64,000 nucleotides of DNA from JAWSUT01 sp033549345 (GCA_033549345.1 JAWSUT010000012.1:1-64000), one strand, 5' to 3'. Shown: positions 51,653-59,930, counted from the first letter of the stretch. Notes: generated by a model not told the origin, from the letters alone. Numbers and translations: made by a program.

Positions 51653-52408
51653 TCAATCCAAAAATTCTTCCAGGGGGATATCAAGATAGGGCCCGGGGAC
51701 TGTCAGCATATCATTAAAGTGCCACCACTCTGTTTTTGGCGTTTTAAATCCGACACTTTCCATGACTTCAATCAGGTATGTTACATTTTTTTTTGCCTGC
51801 GGGGACATGTCAGTCGATGACGGCCAGGCTTTTGTACTAAAATCATCAAATCCGGTGGGCATCTCGAGCTCGTGCCCATTTTCATCAACAAGTGTTATAT
51901 CAACAGCCAAGCCGTTGTTATGTCGGGGGCGGGGGTTTTCCATCGTATCTTTAGCAGGGTTGAGGACATAGCGGCTGTCAGGAAACGCGTCCCAGAGGTC
52001 CTGCTGATACCGGTACGGTCTGTAGGCATCCCACACTTTAATCCGGTAACCGTCCCGACGAAAAATTTCACCGGCCTGAACCAGTCTTTCCCCGGTTTCT
52101 TTGTTTATCACCCCAACAGAGACGGGATAGAGGGGACGTCCGGTAAAGTTATCCGCTGTGGCATACTTTAAATCAATAAGGATGGTTTCATCGAGATCTG
52201 CGATGCGGACAAGTCCGGAAATTTCTTTTGGTTCGGGTTCGGTCAGGGGAAGTTCAATTTGCGGTTCTTCTTTCTCAGGTGGAGTTTCAATCTCCTGCGG
52301 CACTTCTTTTTGGGGTGAATTTTCGGCATCAGGTAAGGTTTCAGGTTGTCCGCATCCGACCAAAAAAAGCAACAGAATGAAACAAATAACAGTGACTGAT
52401 TTTCTCAC
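51653..52408 (-). CDS. D-alanyl-D-alanine dipeptidase lipoprotein (VanX/DdpX family)
   Basis: A 251-residue lipoprotein. Signal VTVICFILLLFLVGCGQPET (lipobox LVGC), an acidic Pro-rich linker, then the VanX-type zinc peptidase domain: WDAYRPYRYQQDLWDAFP, the first His and Asp in RHNNGLAVDITL, and the Glu-His pair in TEWWHFND. All catalytic residues are present. It would act outside the membrane on D-Ala-D-Ala or wall peptides. No vanH or vanA partner is present, so a resistance role is unlikely. Confidence 0.9.
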   Translation of the reverse strand: MRKSVTVICFILLLFLVGCGQPETLPDAENSPQKEVPQEIETPPEKEEPQIELPLTEPEPKEISGLVRIADLDETILIDLKYATADNFTGRPLYPVSVGVINKETGERLVQAGEIFRRDGYRIKVWDAYRPYRYQQDLWDAFPDSRYVLNPAKDTMENPRPRHNNGLAVDITLVDENGHELEMPTGFDDFSTKAWPSSTDMSPQAKKNVTYLIEVMESVGFKTPKTEWWHFNDMLTVPGPYLDIPLEEFLD

Positions 52409-52531
52409 TTGCTCAACCCCTTCCGATATAGAGCTTACTTTGTCTGACGTGTAAATATTCTTTTTGGTTCATTTCAAATACTGCTTTTTGTGTTTCCCAC
52501 TGCACAAAAAGATACCTGTTTTATTTGTAAA

Positions 52532-52552
52532 GCCCCCGCACAAGGCAGGGGC
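52532..52552 (-). terminator. Terminator of the 57-residue gene
   Basis: GCCCC and GGGGGC pair around a 10-base loop; on the minus strand TTT and a T-rich tract follow. Confidence 0.65.
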
Positions 52553-52563
52553 AGGAGATGAAC

Positions 52564-52737
52564 CTATGAGTTGTTGCGGATGGTGGGTCTTGTTAGGTCC
52601 AGCAGGCCAAGCGCTATGTGAGCCAGACCAAAACCTGATATCCACGCTCCCATCCTGCCGCCAACCATTCTGCCGATTCCGGTAACCAATGCACCGGTTC
52701 CGGCTACTGCCATGCTGGTTGTTGAGCTTTTAGCCAA
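52564..52737 (-). CDS. 57-residue glycine-rich small protein
   Basis: TTG 52737 follows AGGAGGTG at eight bases. Product: AKSSTTSMAVAGTGALVTGI, then GRMVGGRMGAWISGFGLAHI and ALGLLDLTRPTIRNNS. Glycines spaced along hydrophobic helices suggest a membrane or surface-associated peptide, and the end is polar. I believe similar small proteins occur in other Clostridia but cannot name a family. It has its own terminator and lies between the VanX and LysM genes. Confidence 0.65.
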   Translation of the reverse strand: MAKSSTTSMAVAGTGALVTGIGRMVGGRMGAWISGFGLAHIALGLLDLTRPTIRNNS

Positions 52738-52795
52738 AGAAATTCACCTCCTGTGTTTATTGTTAAGTTGTACCGCCCACTTTATCCGGACAGAT

Positions 52796-52828
52796 AAAAA
52801 AAGCTGCGGGCAATTTTTTGCCCGCAGC
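52796..52828 (-). terminator. Terminator of the LysM gene
   Basis: GCTGCGGGCAA pairs perfectly with TTGCCCGCAGC; on the minus strand it is followed by seven T. Confidence 0.85.
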
Positions 52829-52835
52829 GGTTGTC

Positions 52836-53444
52836 TTAAGAGCGTTTGACCAGTATTTCCTGTGCCGGTCCACAGAGAGATTCATTGCACCCGATAATAA
52901 AGAGTGAGCCTCGGATACGACTGGGAACATCCCAGACAAAACGTACAGAGCGTTGCGGTGGAGACAGTGTTTCCACACCGGCCAAAAAGGATGGCCGGAG
53001 AAACAGTGTCCCGTCCTCAGAGAAGAAAAAAAATGCCTGGCTGACCGGTTCGGAAAACGTCACGCGAATAAATGTTCTGGGAGCAAGCATCACGTGTCCG
53101 TTCATTACGGGAAGCTCGTTACCCATTGCATCCAAAAGTTCTACGAAGAGGACCTGAGGGCCTAAAGGTAAAAGGTCTGTAACGGGGAGAATTTCAATAT
53201 CGGGAATACAGATAAGCTGACGGACAAAAATGGTACCGGATCGGGTTACCACCTGGGGGTTTGCTTTAATCAGCGTTTGCAGAGGACAGTGAAACAGTTT
53301 GGCAATGGAATACAGACTGTCATTTTCCCTGACGGTATAGAGATAGCCGCCACAGGTTTCCGGAGGCTCCGGAATCACTTCCGTAGTGTGCGGTTTAACT
53401 GCTCTGCTTTTACCGGAAATGCCCTTTTTGCGTATGGGTGACAT
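52836..53444 (-). CDS. LysM-domain protein
   Basis: A 202-residue protein. A basic start is followed by one LysM domain (about residues 34-82: YTVRENDSLYSIAKLFHCPL, QTLIKANPQVV, CIPDIEI) and a C-terminal beta-rich domain of about 115 residues with no recognised family (IRVTFSEPVSQAFFFFSEDG, RSVRFVWDVPSRIRGSLFII). No signal peptide is visible, which suggests it may act in the mother cell on the spore surface, as SafA/YaaH-type LysM proteins do; that is inference. ATG after AAGGAGGTG. Confidence 0.82.
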   Translation of the reverse strand: MSPIRKKGISGKSRAVKPHTTEVIPEPPETCGGYLYTVRENDSLYSIAKLFHCPLQTLIKANPQVVTRSGTIFVRQLICIPDIEILPVTDLLPLGPQVLFVELLDAMGNELPVMNGHVMLAPRTFIRVTFSEPVSQAFFFFSEDGTLFLRPSFLAGVETLSPPQRSVRFVWDVPSRIRGSLFIIGCNESLCGPAQEILVKRS

Positions 53445-53599
53445 ACAATCACCTCCTTAAAATGTATATATCAGTATATGGAAAAGTGATAAACTTGTGA
53501 TATAAATAGCTGATTGAACAGAGCCGGGCGAAATTATCTTGGTTTTCCGCATAACGTTATATAATGAAAGTGAAACCTGGAGAGAAACGGGGAGAGGCA

Positions 53600-54664
53600 A
53601 TGAGCAGCAGAGCCAAAATTTTTATAGTTGCATTTACCCTGATTACAGCAGTTTCCGGCTGCCGCATACCGGAAATCAATTATTTACAGGCACCGGAGAC
53701 AGAAACGAATTGGCAGGGAGAAGAGATTGAACCGGGAGATGAAGCGGCAGCTACCCAACCTGTACCGGGTATAAGCAGGTATCAGGATCTTTCAGATGAG
53801 AACATTTCGCTCATCAACCGCGAACGGCAAAATCATGGCTTGGCGGAGTTGAAAGTGAGTGAGGATTTGTCCGCTGTGGCAGAATGGATCGCCCGGTCTC
53901 ACCTGGAGCGGGGAGACGATACCCCAACTGATGAAATCCGGAGAAAGATGGATTCGTATCCCGGTTTTGCTGTTGTTTCATTTACGATGAACAGGTCGTC
54001 GGCTGCCGGGACGTACAATAAAAATTTTGTTACGTGGTTTGCAGAGAACCGTTCTGAAGATACGGCCTCTTCACAGGGCCTGCGCAGTAATTTTCTTGAT
54101 GCAGATGTGACGCACACCGGAGCAGCCTGCCTTGGCGCCACTGTTACCGAAGACGGACAGGAAACATACAAGATGGTTTTTGTATGGGTGTTTACTCCGA
54201 CTCCGCCACCCTCAGGCCTGACGTCGTATCAGGAAATAGCCCAGAATAACATCACTGTTTTAAATGAAGAGCGGGCAAGCCGTGGGTTGAGGCGTCTGAC
54301 AATTCATTCCGGCCTGACGGCTCTTGCTCTGGAGAAGGCAAAGGACCTTGTTACCCATGACTATTTTAGCCATGATTCTCCCAGGTTGGGTTCGCCGCAT
54401 GAAATGATCGTTGCACAGTTGGTTCCTCTGCCGCAGATGACCGCGGAAAATCTCTGGAAGCAGGAGGGAACGTATCACGGGGGCTTTCTGACCGGCGCAG
54501 CGGAAAAAGCGCACCAGGGACTGATGAATTCTGAGGGGCATCGTAAAAACTTGCTTCACACGAATTACACGCATATTGGGGCGGCATGTGTGGGCGGGAT
54601 TATTGACCGTCCAGACGGTAAATTGCATCAGGTCGTGCTTGTTCAGTTGTTTATTAAAGAATAA
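53600..54664 (+). CDS. Lipoprotein with two CAP domains
   Basis: A 354-residue lipoprotein: signal IFIVAFTLITAVSGCRIPEI (lipobox VSGC), then two CAP/SCP domains in tandem. The first (about 65-200) is degenerate: INRERQNHGLAEL is clear, but the FSH and GHR motifs are absent. The second (about 220-354) is complete: LNEERASRGLRRL, HDYFSHDSPRLGSP, MNSEGHRKNLLHTNYTHIG and VLVQLFI. Start ATG 53600 after GGGGAGAGG; the ATG at 53564 would push the signal inward. Related to the protein at 45425 only through the CAP domain. Confidence 0.88.
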   Translation: MSSRAKIFIVAFTLITAVSGCRIPEINYLQAPETETNWQGEEIEPGDEAAATQPVPGISRYQDLSDENISLINRERQNHGLAELKVSEDLSAVAEWIARSHLERGDDTPTDEIRRKMDSYPGFAVVSFTMNRSSAAGTYNKNFVTWFAENRSEDTASSQGLRSNFLDADVTHTGAACLGATVTEDGQETYKMVFVWVFTPTPPPSGLTSYQEIAQNNITVLNEERASRGLRRLTIHSGLTALALEKAKDLVTHDYFSHDSPRLGSPHEMIVAQLVPLPQMTAENLWKQEGTYHGGFLTGAAEKAHQGLMNSEGHRKNLLHTNYTHIGAACVGGIIDRPDGKLHQVVLVQLFIKE

Positions 54665-54695
54665 AAAACACGCCGCACTTCAGAGGCGTGTTTTT
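54664..54695 (+). terminator. Terminator of the double CAP gene
   Basis: AAAAACACGCC pairs with GGCGTGTTTTT; symmetric. Confidence 0.8.
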
Positions 54696-54790
54696 ACACT
54701 ACCGGGAAATTATGCTTTGCATATGCATAACGATCAGCGGTAAGCAATATTGAAAAGTGCGCGGTAAAGGGCTTAAAGAGCGCGCCTTTG

Positions 54791-55204
54791 TTATGAATTG
54801 TAGAGGCTACGGAGAAAATCCGGGATATGGTTTTTGTGCTCATGGTCGTAGTTTTCACGACTGTTGAAATGAATGGTGTAGCCGGAGTTAAAAGCAATGC
54901 TGAGTTCCATGGTACCGTCGGTGTTTTCCAGCAGGTCAATTTCATCAATGGCGGCAATATCCAGTATTTTGAGCTGAATTGTTTTATCGGGATGAAGGTA
55001 TTTTGCCACGATGAGTTTTTCTTTGCTGGTCACGATGTAAATATCCAGCATATCATTTTCATCATTGAAAAGATGTTTAACGTAACCATTTACATAATCT
55101 TCTTCATCCATGATTTCAAGAACCTTTTTTAAAACCTGAAAGAGGGTGCGGGATTTCTCCCAGTTCGTCTGGCGCGCCAGTCTTCGCAGTTCTTCGTATG
55201 TCAC
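54791..55204 (-). CDS. Uncharacterised protein with a possible PH-like fold
   Basis: A 137-residue soluble protein. A helical start (TYEELRRLARQTNWEKSRTL) is followed by about six strands ending in a helix (MLDIYIVTSKEKLIVAKYL, IQLKILDIAAIDEIDLLENT, MELSIAFNSGYTIHFNS, HIPDFLRSLYN). The strand pattern with a closing helix resembles bacterial PH-like domains such as DUF3908/YokE. No catalytic motif. Alone on its strand; ATG after AAGGAAGTG. Confidence 0.6.
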   Translation of the reverse strand: MTYEELRRLARQTNWEKSRTLFQVLKKVLEIMDEEDYVNGYVKHLFNDENDMLDIYIVTSKEKLIVAKYLHPDKTIQLKILDIAAIDEIDLLENTDGTMELSIAFNSGYTIHFNSRENYDHEHKNHIPDFLRSLYNS

Positions 55205-55379
55205 GGTATCACTTCCTTTTTTATTTTTTACTGTTCCGGAGTCTACCCGGGAATTTTATCATATACTTTAGTACGCATTTTTCAGCGGTAGGATCTTGTT
55301 CGTTTCGCCAGGCACAATCCGACCTGCAAAAGGTAAAACGTGATCTGCTGTAGAATTAAATAACAGAAAGGACGGGGGA

Positions 55380-55548
55380 AACAAGAAAGACGCTGACGCG
55401 TGTTTGCATGGTGGTTGCGTCTTTCTTGTTCTTTAGGGGTTGCCAACCCTTCGACGGGTCTTCGACCCTGACCACCCCGCACGAGTAGGTGGGAATCCCC
55501 CTACTACTCCCCAATTGCGTAGGAGCACGCTTTTCTGACCTACGCAAT
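55380..55548 (+). ncRNA. Array of five hairpins upstream of the PIN-PhoH gene (candidate structured leader)
   Basis: Five hairpins follow one another: (1) 55380-55393 with 55417-55430, 14 bp, starting AACAAGAAAGACGC; (2) 55437-55441 with 55445-55449, GGGTT/AACCC; (3) 55456-55460 with 55464-55468, GGGTC/GACCC; (4) 55484-55489 with 55500-55505, AGTAGG/CCTACT, with further GGG/CCC pairs in its loop; (5) 55514-55523 with 55539-55548, ATTGCGTAGG/CCTACGCAAT. The last stem is 18 bases before the ribosome site of the next gene. No known riboswitch consensus is recognised. It could be a cis-acting leader or an independent RNA. Confidence 0.55.
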
Positions 55549-55582
55549 AAAAAACTGCAACATACCGAAGGAGTGACTTTCA

Positions 55583-56905
55583 CTGAAGAAGACCTACATT
55601 CTTGACACAAGCGTACTCCTGCAGTCTCCCTACTCATTGCTCGGTTTTCAAGAGAACACTGTTGTTTTACCGGAAGTGGTTTTGGAAGAGCTGGACAATA
55701 AGAAGAAAGATGCCAATTATGAGATTCGCGCCAATGTACGCTGGGTGGCCCGGTTTCTGGATGAGCTGCGGAAAAAAGGCAGTCTCTATCAGTCGGTTCC
55801 CCTGCCAAACGGCGGTGAATTGCGGGTGGAGATGAACTGTCTTGAAGCAATCGAGCTCCCGAAAACGTGGATGGACTCTAAGGCGGACAACCGGATTCTG
55901 GCGGTTGCCAAAAGCCTGCAGAAGCACAAACACCCGGTAATCATCGTCACAAAAGACATTTTCCTGCGCATTAAGGCCGATGTGCTCGGCATCGCTGCAC
56001 AGGACTACCGCAACGAACAAGTGGAGTTTGATATCGATGAACAGTATACCGGCTGGACGGAAGAATTTGTGCCCGAAGGGACCGTTGATGAGCTTTATGC
56101 CGCCGGCAGCATTCCCTGGCATGAGGGCCAGCTCCCGGGAAAATATTATCTCCTCAAGGAAGAAACAAATCCGCAGAAAAGTGTGCTGGCACAGTATTAC
56201 AGCGGGAAACTAACTTTGTTGCGGGATACAAAGCCGGATTTTTACAGCTTTAAACTGAATTTACTGCAAAAGTTTGCCCGCGAAGCACTGCGGGATGACA
56301 ATATCCCGCTTGTAACCATTATGGGGGCCACAGGCAGTGGTAAGACACTGTTGGCTCTGGGCGTGGGGCTGGAAAAGACGCTCGATGACAGTATGTACAG
56401 ACGGATGCTGATTTGCCGCCCATCTGTTACGATGGGTGAAGATATCGGTTTTCTGCCGGGCGATGAAAAGGAAAAAATTGCCCCGTATATGCGGCCAATC
56501 TATGATAATCTGGAACAACTTGTCCATTCCCGTTCCGACCGCTATGAAAGTGAAAAGGAACTGGACAGTAAGATATCCTACTTGTTTATGACCCGGAAAA
56601 TTGTCACCGAGGCGATTGCTTACCTGCAGGGGCGTTCCATCGTCGGCCAGTACATTCTGATTGATGAAGCGCAGAACCTCACGCCTAAACAAGCCAAAGG
56701 GATTATAACACGTGCCGGTGAAGGAACAAAAATTGTGTTGGTGGGTGACCCGGAACAGATTAACAATCCGTTTTTGGATGCCAGAACGAACGGGCTTTCC
56801 TGGGCTGTGGAGAAAATGAAGGGAAGTTCGCTTCATGCCCATATCACACTGACGGAAACCAAACGGTCACCTCTGGCCATGGAAGCCGGGAAACTAATGA
56901 AGTAA
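55583..56905 (+). CDS. PIN-PhoH fusion ATPase, apparently starting at CTG
   Basis: A 440-residue protein. The N-terminal PIN nuclease domain (residues 1-135) starts KKTYILDTSVLLQSPYSLLG, where ILDTSVL holds the first catalytic Asp. The PhoH ATPase domain (about 230-435) has Walker A GATGSGKTLLALG, Walker B LIDEAQN and KIVLVGDPEQINNP. Called from TTG/ATG-like codons downstream (55637), the protein would lose the catalytic Asp. In frame before KKTYILD there is only CTG 55583, with GAAGGAG nine bases upstream and a stop (TGA 55574) just before. Related proteins link RNA cleavage to RNA unwinding. Confidence 0.9.
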   Translation: MKKTYILDTSVLLQSPYSLLGFQENTVVLPEVVLEELDNKKKDANYEIRANVRWVARFLDELRKKGSLYQSVPLPNGGELRVEMNCLEAIELPKTWMDSKADNRILAVAKSLQKHKHPVIIVTKDIFLRIKADVLGIAAQDYRNEQVEFDIDEQYTGWTEEFVPEGTVDELYAAGSIPWHEGQLPGKYYLLKEETNPQKSVLAQYYSGKLTLLRDTKPDFYSFKLNLLQKFAREALRDDNIPLVTIMGATGSGKTLLALGVGLEKTLDDSMYRRMLICRPSVTMGEDIGFLPGDEKEKIAPYMRPIYDNLEQLVHSRSDRYESEKELDSKISYLFMTRKIVTEAIAYLQGRSIVGQYILIDEAQNLTPKQAKGIITRAGEGTKIVLVGDPEQINNPFLDARTNGLSWAVEKMKGSSLHAHITLTETKRSPLAMEAGKLMK

Positions 56906-56930
56906 AACGTGATGTTGGGAGGTTGGCTGC

Positions 56931-57590
56931 ATGTGCGGACGGTATACACTGGTGGAGTGGGAAGAGCTGCAGGAGCGGTTTGGAGTGGCTGTTGCCGATA
57001 AGCTTGTGCCTCGTTACAATATTGCGCCAACCCAGACGGTCCCCGTGATTATTGATGATAACGGTCCGCAGCTAAAATTTTTCCGCTGGGGTCTGATCCC
57101 GTTTTGGGCAAAAGATAAATCCATTGGCAATAAGCTAATTAATGCCAGAGCGGAGTCTGTTCATGAAAAAAACAGTTTCCGGGAAAGTTTCCGGCGTAGG
57201 CGCTGCCTTGTCCCTGCAGACGGTTTTTTTGAATGGAAGAATGATGGTTCAGTTAAAAAGCCCTTTCGTTTTACGCGTTATGACGGTGCGCTGTTTGCTT
57301 TTGCCGGCTTATGGGATGTTTGGCGTGCGCCGGAGGGGGAAGCCGTTGGTTCGTTTACGATTATTACCACACAGGCTAATGAGTTGGTCTCACCTGTTCA
57401 CGACAGAATGCCGGTCATTCTTAACAGGGAAGATGAACAGACCTGGCTGAAGCCTGCGGGTGTTAACAATGATGCACTGCGGGCCCTGCTTGTCCCCCAT
57501 AAAACCGACGGCCTGGTATGCTATGAGGTGTCAGCTCTGGTTAATTCATCCCGCAACAATACGCCGCAGGTCATAGAGCGAGCGGGCTAA
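56931..57590 (+). CDS. SRAP-domain protein (YedK/HMCES family)
   Basis: A 219-residue protein starting MCGRYTL, in which Cys2 becomes the N-terminal nucleophile that crosslinks abasic sites in single-stranded DNA. Further motifs are YNIAPTQTVPVI, WGLIPFWAKD, INARAESVHEK, RRCLVPADGFFEW and HDRMPVIL (active-site His). All are present. It protects abasic DNA from strand breakage. The gene follows the PIN-PhoH gene by 25 bases and converges on the CBS gene, sharing four bases at the stops. Confidence 0.93.
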   Translation: MCGRYTLVEWEELQERFGVAVADKLVPRYNIAPTQTVPVIIDDNGPQLKFFRWGLIPFWAKDKSIGNKLINARAESVHEKNSFRESFRRRRCLVPADGFFEWKNDGSVKKPFRFTRYDGALFAFAGLWDVWRAPEGEAVGSFTIITTQANELVSPVHDRMPVILNREDEQTWLKPAGVNNDALRALLVPHKTDGLVCYEVSALVNSSRNNTPQVIERAG

Positions 57591-58006
57591 ACAGCGCCGT
57601 TTCTTTCCAAAAGCTGCCTGGCAAAGTATTCAATGATCTCACGCCGGCGAATGATACCGATAAAGGTCCCCTCATCATCAACAACCGGTACAAAGTTCTG
57701 TATGATGGCAAGGTTAACCAGGCTATCAACTCTGGCTTCAATGCGTACAGGCTCGTTCACAATCCGGCGGGGGATTTCTCTTACAGGAATTTTCTCCGTG
57801 TTTTCAAAGGTAAGGCCCGGTGTGTTCTTCATTTTCCAAAGCAGGTCGCCTTCGGTTAATGTTCCGGCATACTTCCCGTTTTGGTCTACAAGGGGTACAG
57901 CGGTGTAACGATGATATTCCATACGCTCAATGGCCTGCCGCATGGTGCATGTCACGGGAAGAAAAATGACTTCTTTTTTGGGAATAAGAAAGAATGCAAT
58001 GTTAAT
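57587..58006 (-). CDS. Two-CBS-domain protein, apparently starting at ATT
   Basis: A 139-residue protein made of one Bateman module. CBS 1: TMRQAIERMEYHRYTAVPLV, YAGTLTEGDLLW. CBS 2: VDSLVNLAIIQNFVPVVDDE, FIGIIRRREIIEYFA. Such modules bind adenosine nucleotides. The frame continues upstream of the ATG/GTG at 57955 through NIAFFLIPKKEVIFLPVTC, which completes the first CBS strand. No ATG, GTG or TTG exists there, but ATT 58006 has GGAAGGGG eight bases before it. I therefore place the start at ATT; a shorter protein from 57955 is the alternative. Confidence 0.75.
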   Translation of the reverse strand: MNIAFFLIPKKEVIFLPVTCTMRQAIERMEYHRYTAVPLVDQNGKYAGTLTEGDLLWKMKNTPGLTFENTEKIPVREIPRRIVNEPVRIEARVDSLVNLAIIQNFVPVVDDEGTFIGIIRRREIIEYFARQLLERNGAV

Positions 58007-58238
58007 GGGAATGACCCCTTCCTTTTGTGCGCTTTTTGTGTTTCTCCATTATAAAGTCTATGCTAAACAATTCAATTATCTTCCCGTTTTTCCCTGCCGG
58101 TGACCGTTAAGAATTAAATTATCAGCAAAACCTGTAAACAGTTGTTAAAATTATTTAACGGCCTATAGCAGGGGAAAAATAATAAATCGCGAATTTTATT
58201 TTTGTTAAATAAAAATACCCGTAAAGGGGGAGGTCAAC

Positions 58239-59867
58239 CTGTTTAGAAAGTCTCTTGTCTTACTGCTGGTACTGGTGATGGTGGCCGGTGTCACTGCTTC
58301 CTGTGGTACAAGTGAGCCGCCTGCCGAGCAGCAGAAGCCTTTGGTATGGGGTATGCTTACCGATATCGAAACATTAAACCCCGTGCTGTCGGAATCCTCA
58401 AACGAAACCGACATCATGAACGGTATTTTTTCCACACTGCTTAAAGTGAATGAGGACCTTGAATTTGTGCCTCATCTGCTGGCCGAGCTGCCTGAGCAAA
58501 GTGAGGACGGCCTGGAGTATACCTTTAAGCTTCGCGAGGGTATTACGTTCCATGACGGTGTTGAACTGACTGCTGACGATGTTAAGTTTACCATTGACAT
58601 GAAACTGGCTGAGAAGAATGCTGTGCCGTCCCGCCTGATGTGGGAAAAAATTGCAGACTTTGAAAAAATCGACGACTATAATTTCAAGATCACTCTGACG
58701 GAATTGGATGTGACCTGGCTTGAGGGCTGGGCGTATTCCGAGGGTATGATTGTACCTAAACATATTTTGGAAGAAGAATTCAATGCAGGCGGCGAAGAGT
58801 TGACCAAGGGCGGCGAATTCTCGCGTAATCCCGTTGGCTCCGGCCCCTACAAGTTTGTAGAGTGGGTAACCAATGAATATATCATGCTGGAAGCCTATGA
58901 TGACTTTTTCCTTGGCAAACCTGAAATTGAAAAAATCGTCTACAAGGTGATTCCGGACACCAACACGATGTTTGCCCAGTTCCAGTCCGGCGAAATTGAT
59001 ATCTATGACAGAGCGCAGCCGAACCAGTACAAGGAGCTGCTTGCACTCAAAGACCAGGGTATGGACATTGAAGTGCACAACTTCCCCAGCTTTATCTATA
59101 TGCACGCCGACTTTAACCTGCGTTTACCGGTCTTCCAGGATAAGGCTGTCCGCCAGGCTCTGAACTATGCCTTCCCGAAACAAGACTTCATTGACACCGT
59201 TCTCGACGGTGTGGGGACAGTGGCTCATTCCGATACACCGCCGATGAGCTGGGCCTATAATCCCAATGTGAAGCAGTATGAATACAATCCTGAGAAAGCC
59301 GTTGAGATTCTGGAAGAGGCCGGCTGGGTTCTAAATGATGACGGTGTCCGTGAAAAAGACGGGGTTAAGCTTGAGTTCACCATGAGCACCAACTCCGGTA
59401 ACCAGATTCGCGAAGACTTCCAGGAAATTGCCAAGCAGAACTGGGAAGCCATCGGCGCCAGCGTCGAGATACAGAACTATGAGGGGGCCACACTGTTCGG
59501 TGACATCCTGGAAAACATGAGTTTTGATATGATTATCTTTGCCTGGGTATCCGGCTTTGACCCCAACGCCGAAACGCTGTGGCATTCCAAGCAGCAACCC
59601 GATAAATACGGCACCGGCCAGAACTATGTCGGCCTGGAAAACGACCGTCTGGATGAACTGATTGAAGCCGGGCTGAAAGAAACTGACAAGGAAAAGCGGA
59701 TTGAGATTTACCATGAAGTTCAGGAAATTCTCTCCGAAGAAGTTCCCTACATTTTCGTCTACTTCTATAACACAGTAACGGCTGTTCCGGGCAACCTGGA
59801 GAACTTTAAACCTAACCCCACCCAGGCCAACAGCACCTGGAATATCTACGAGTGGAAGAGAAACTAG
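58239..59867 (+). CDS. oppA: Oligopeptide ABC transporter substrate-binding lipoprotein, apparently starting at CTG
   Basis: A 542-residue family 5 solute-binding protein. The signal FRKSLVLLLVLVMVAGVTAS is followed by Cys22, then a Ser/Glu-rich linker and the OppA/DppA-type domain: LTDIETLNPVLSESSN, LREGITFHDGVELTADDVKF, NPVGSGPYKFVEW and FAWVSGFDPNAETLW. It captures peptides or similar ligands outside the cell. The only start that keeps the signal is CTG 58239, five bases after GGAGG; ATG 58275 would cut the signal in half. First gene of the five-gene transporter. The upstream gap has GTTAAA-ATTA-TTTAAC at 58144-58159. Confidence 0.88.
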   Translation: MFRKSLVLLLVLVMVAGVTASCGTSEPPAEQQKPLVWGMLTDIETLNPVLSESSNETDIMNGIFSTLLKVNEDLEFVPHLLAELPEQSEDGLEYTFKLREGITFHDGVELTADDVKFTIDMKLAEKNAVPSRLMWEKIADFEKIDDYNFKITLTELDVTWLEGWAYSEGMIVPKHILEEEFNAGGEELTKGGEFSRNPVGSGPYKFVEWVTNEYIMLEAYDDFFLGKPEIEKIVYKVIPDTNTMFAQFQSGEIDIYDRAQPNQYKELLALKDQGMDIEVHNFPSFIYMHADFNLRLPVFQDKAVRQALNYAFPKQDFIDTVLDGVGTVAHSDTPPMSWAYNPNVKQYEYNPEKAVEILEEAGWVLNDDGVREKDGVKLEFTMSTNSGNQIREDFQEIAKQNWEAIGASVEIQNYEGATLFGDILENMSFDMIIFAWVSGFDPNAETLWHSKQQPDKYGTGQNYVGLENDRLDELIEAGLKETDKEKRIEIYHEVQEILSEEVPYIFVYFYNTVTAVPGNLENFKPNPTQANSTWNIYEWKRN

Positions 59868-59880
59868 TCTAATTTAAAAA

Positions 59881-59919
59881 GCGGGGGGTAGCAATCCGCT
59901 GCCCTCCGGTTTTTTTTCG
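59881..59919 (+). terminator. Hairpin between oppA and oppB
   Basis: GCGGGGGGTAGC and GCTGCCCTCCG pair with minor mismatch, followed by eight T. A partial terminator here would give more binding protein than membrane subunits, as is common in such operons. Confidence 0.7.
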
Positions 59920-59930
59920 GGAGGAAATCC

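Noticed and set aside
55514..55548. Rho-independent terminator reading of hairpin 5
   Set aside because: On the plus strand it is followed by A, not T, so I treat it as part of a leader structure.
58398..59105. 235-codon minus-strand frame inside oppA
   Set aside because: It is fully within a well-supported gene and its product has no domain resemblance.
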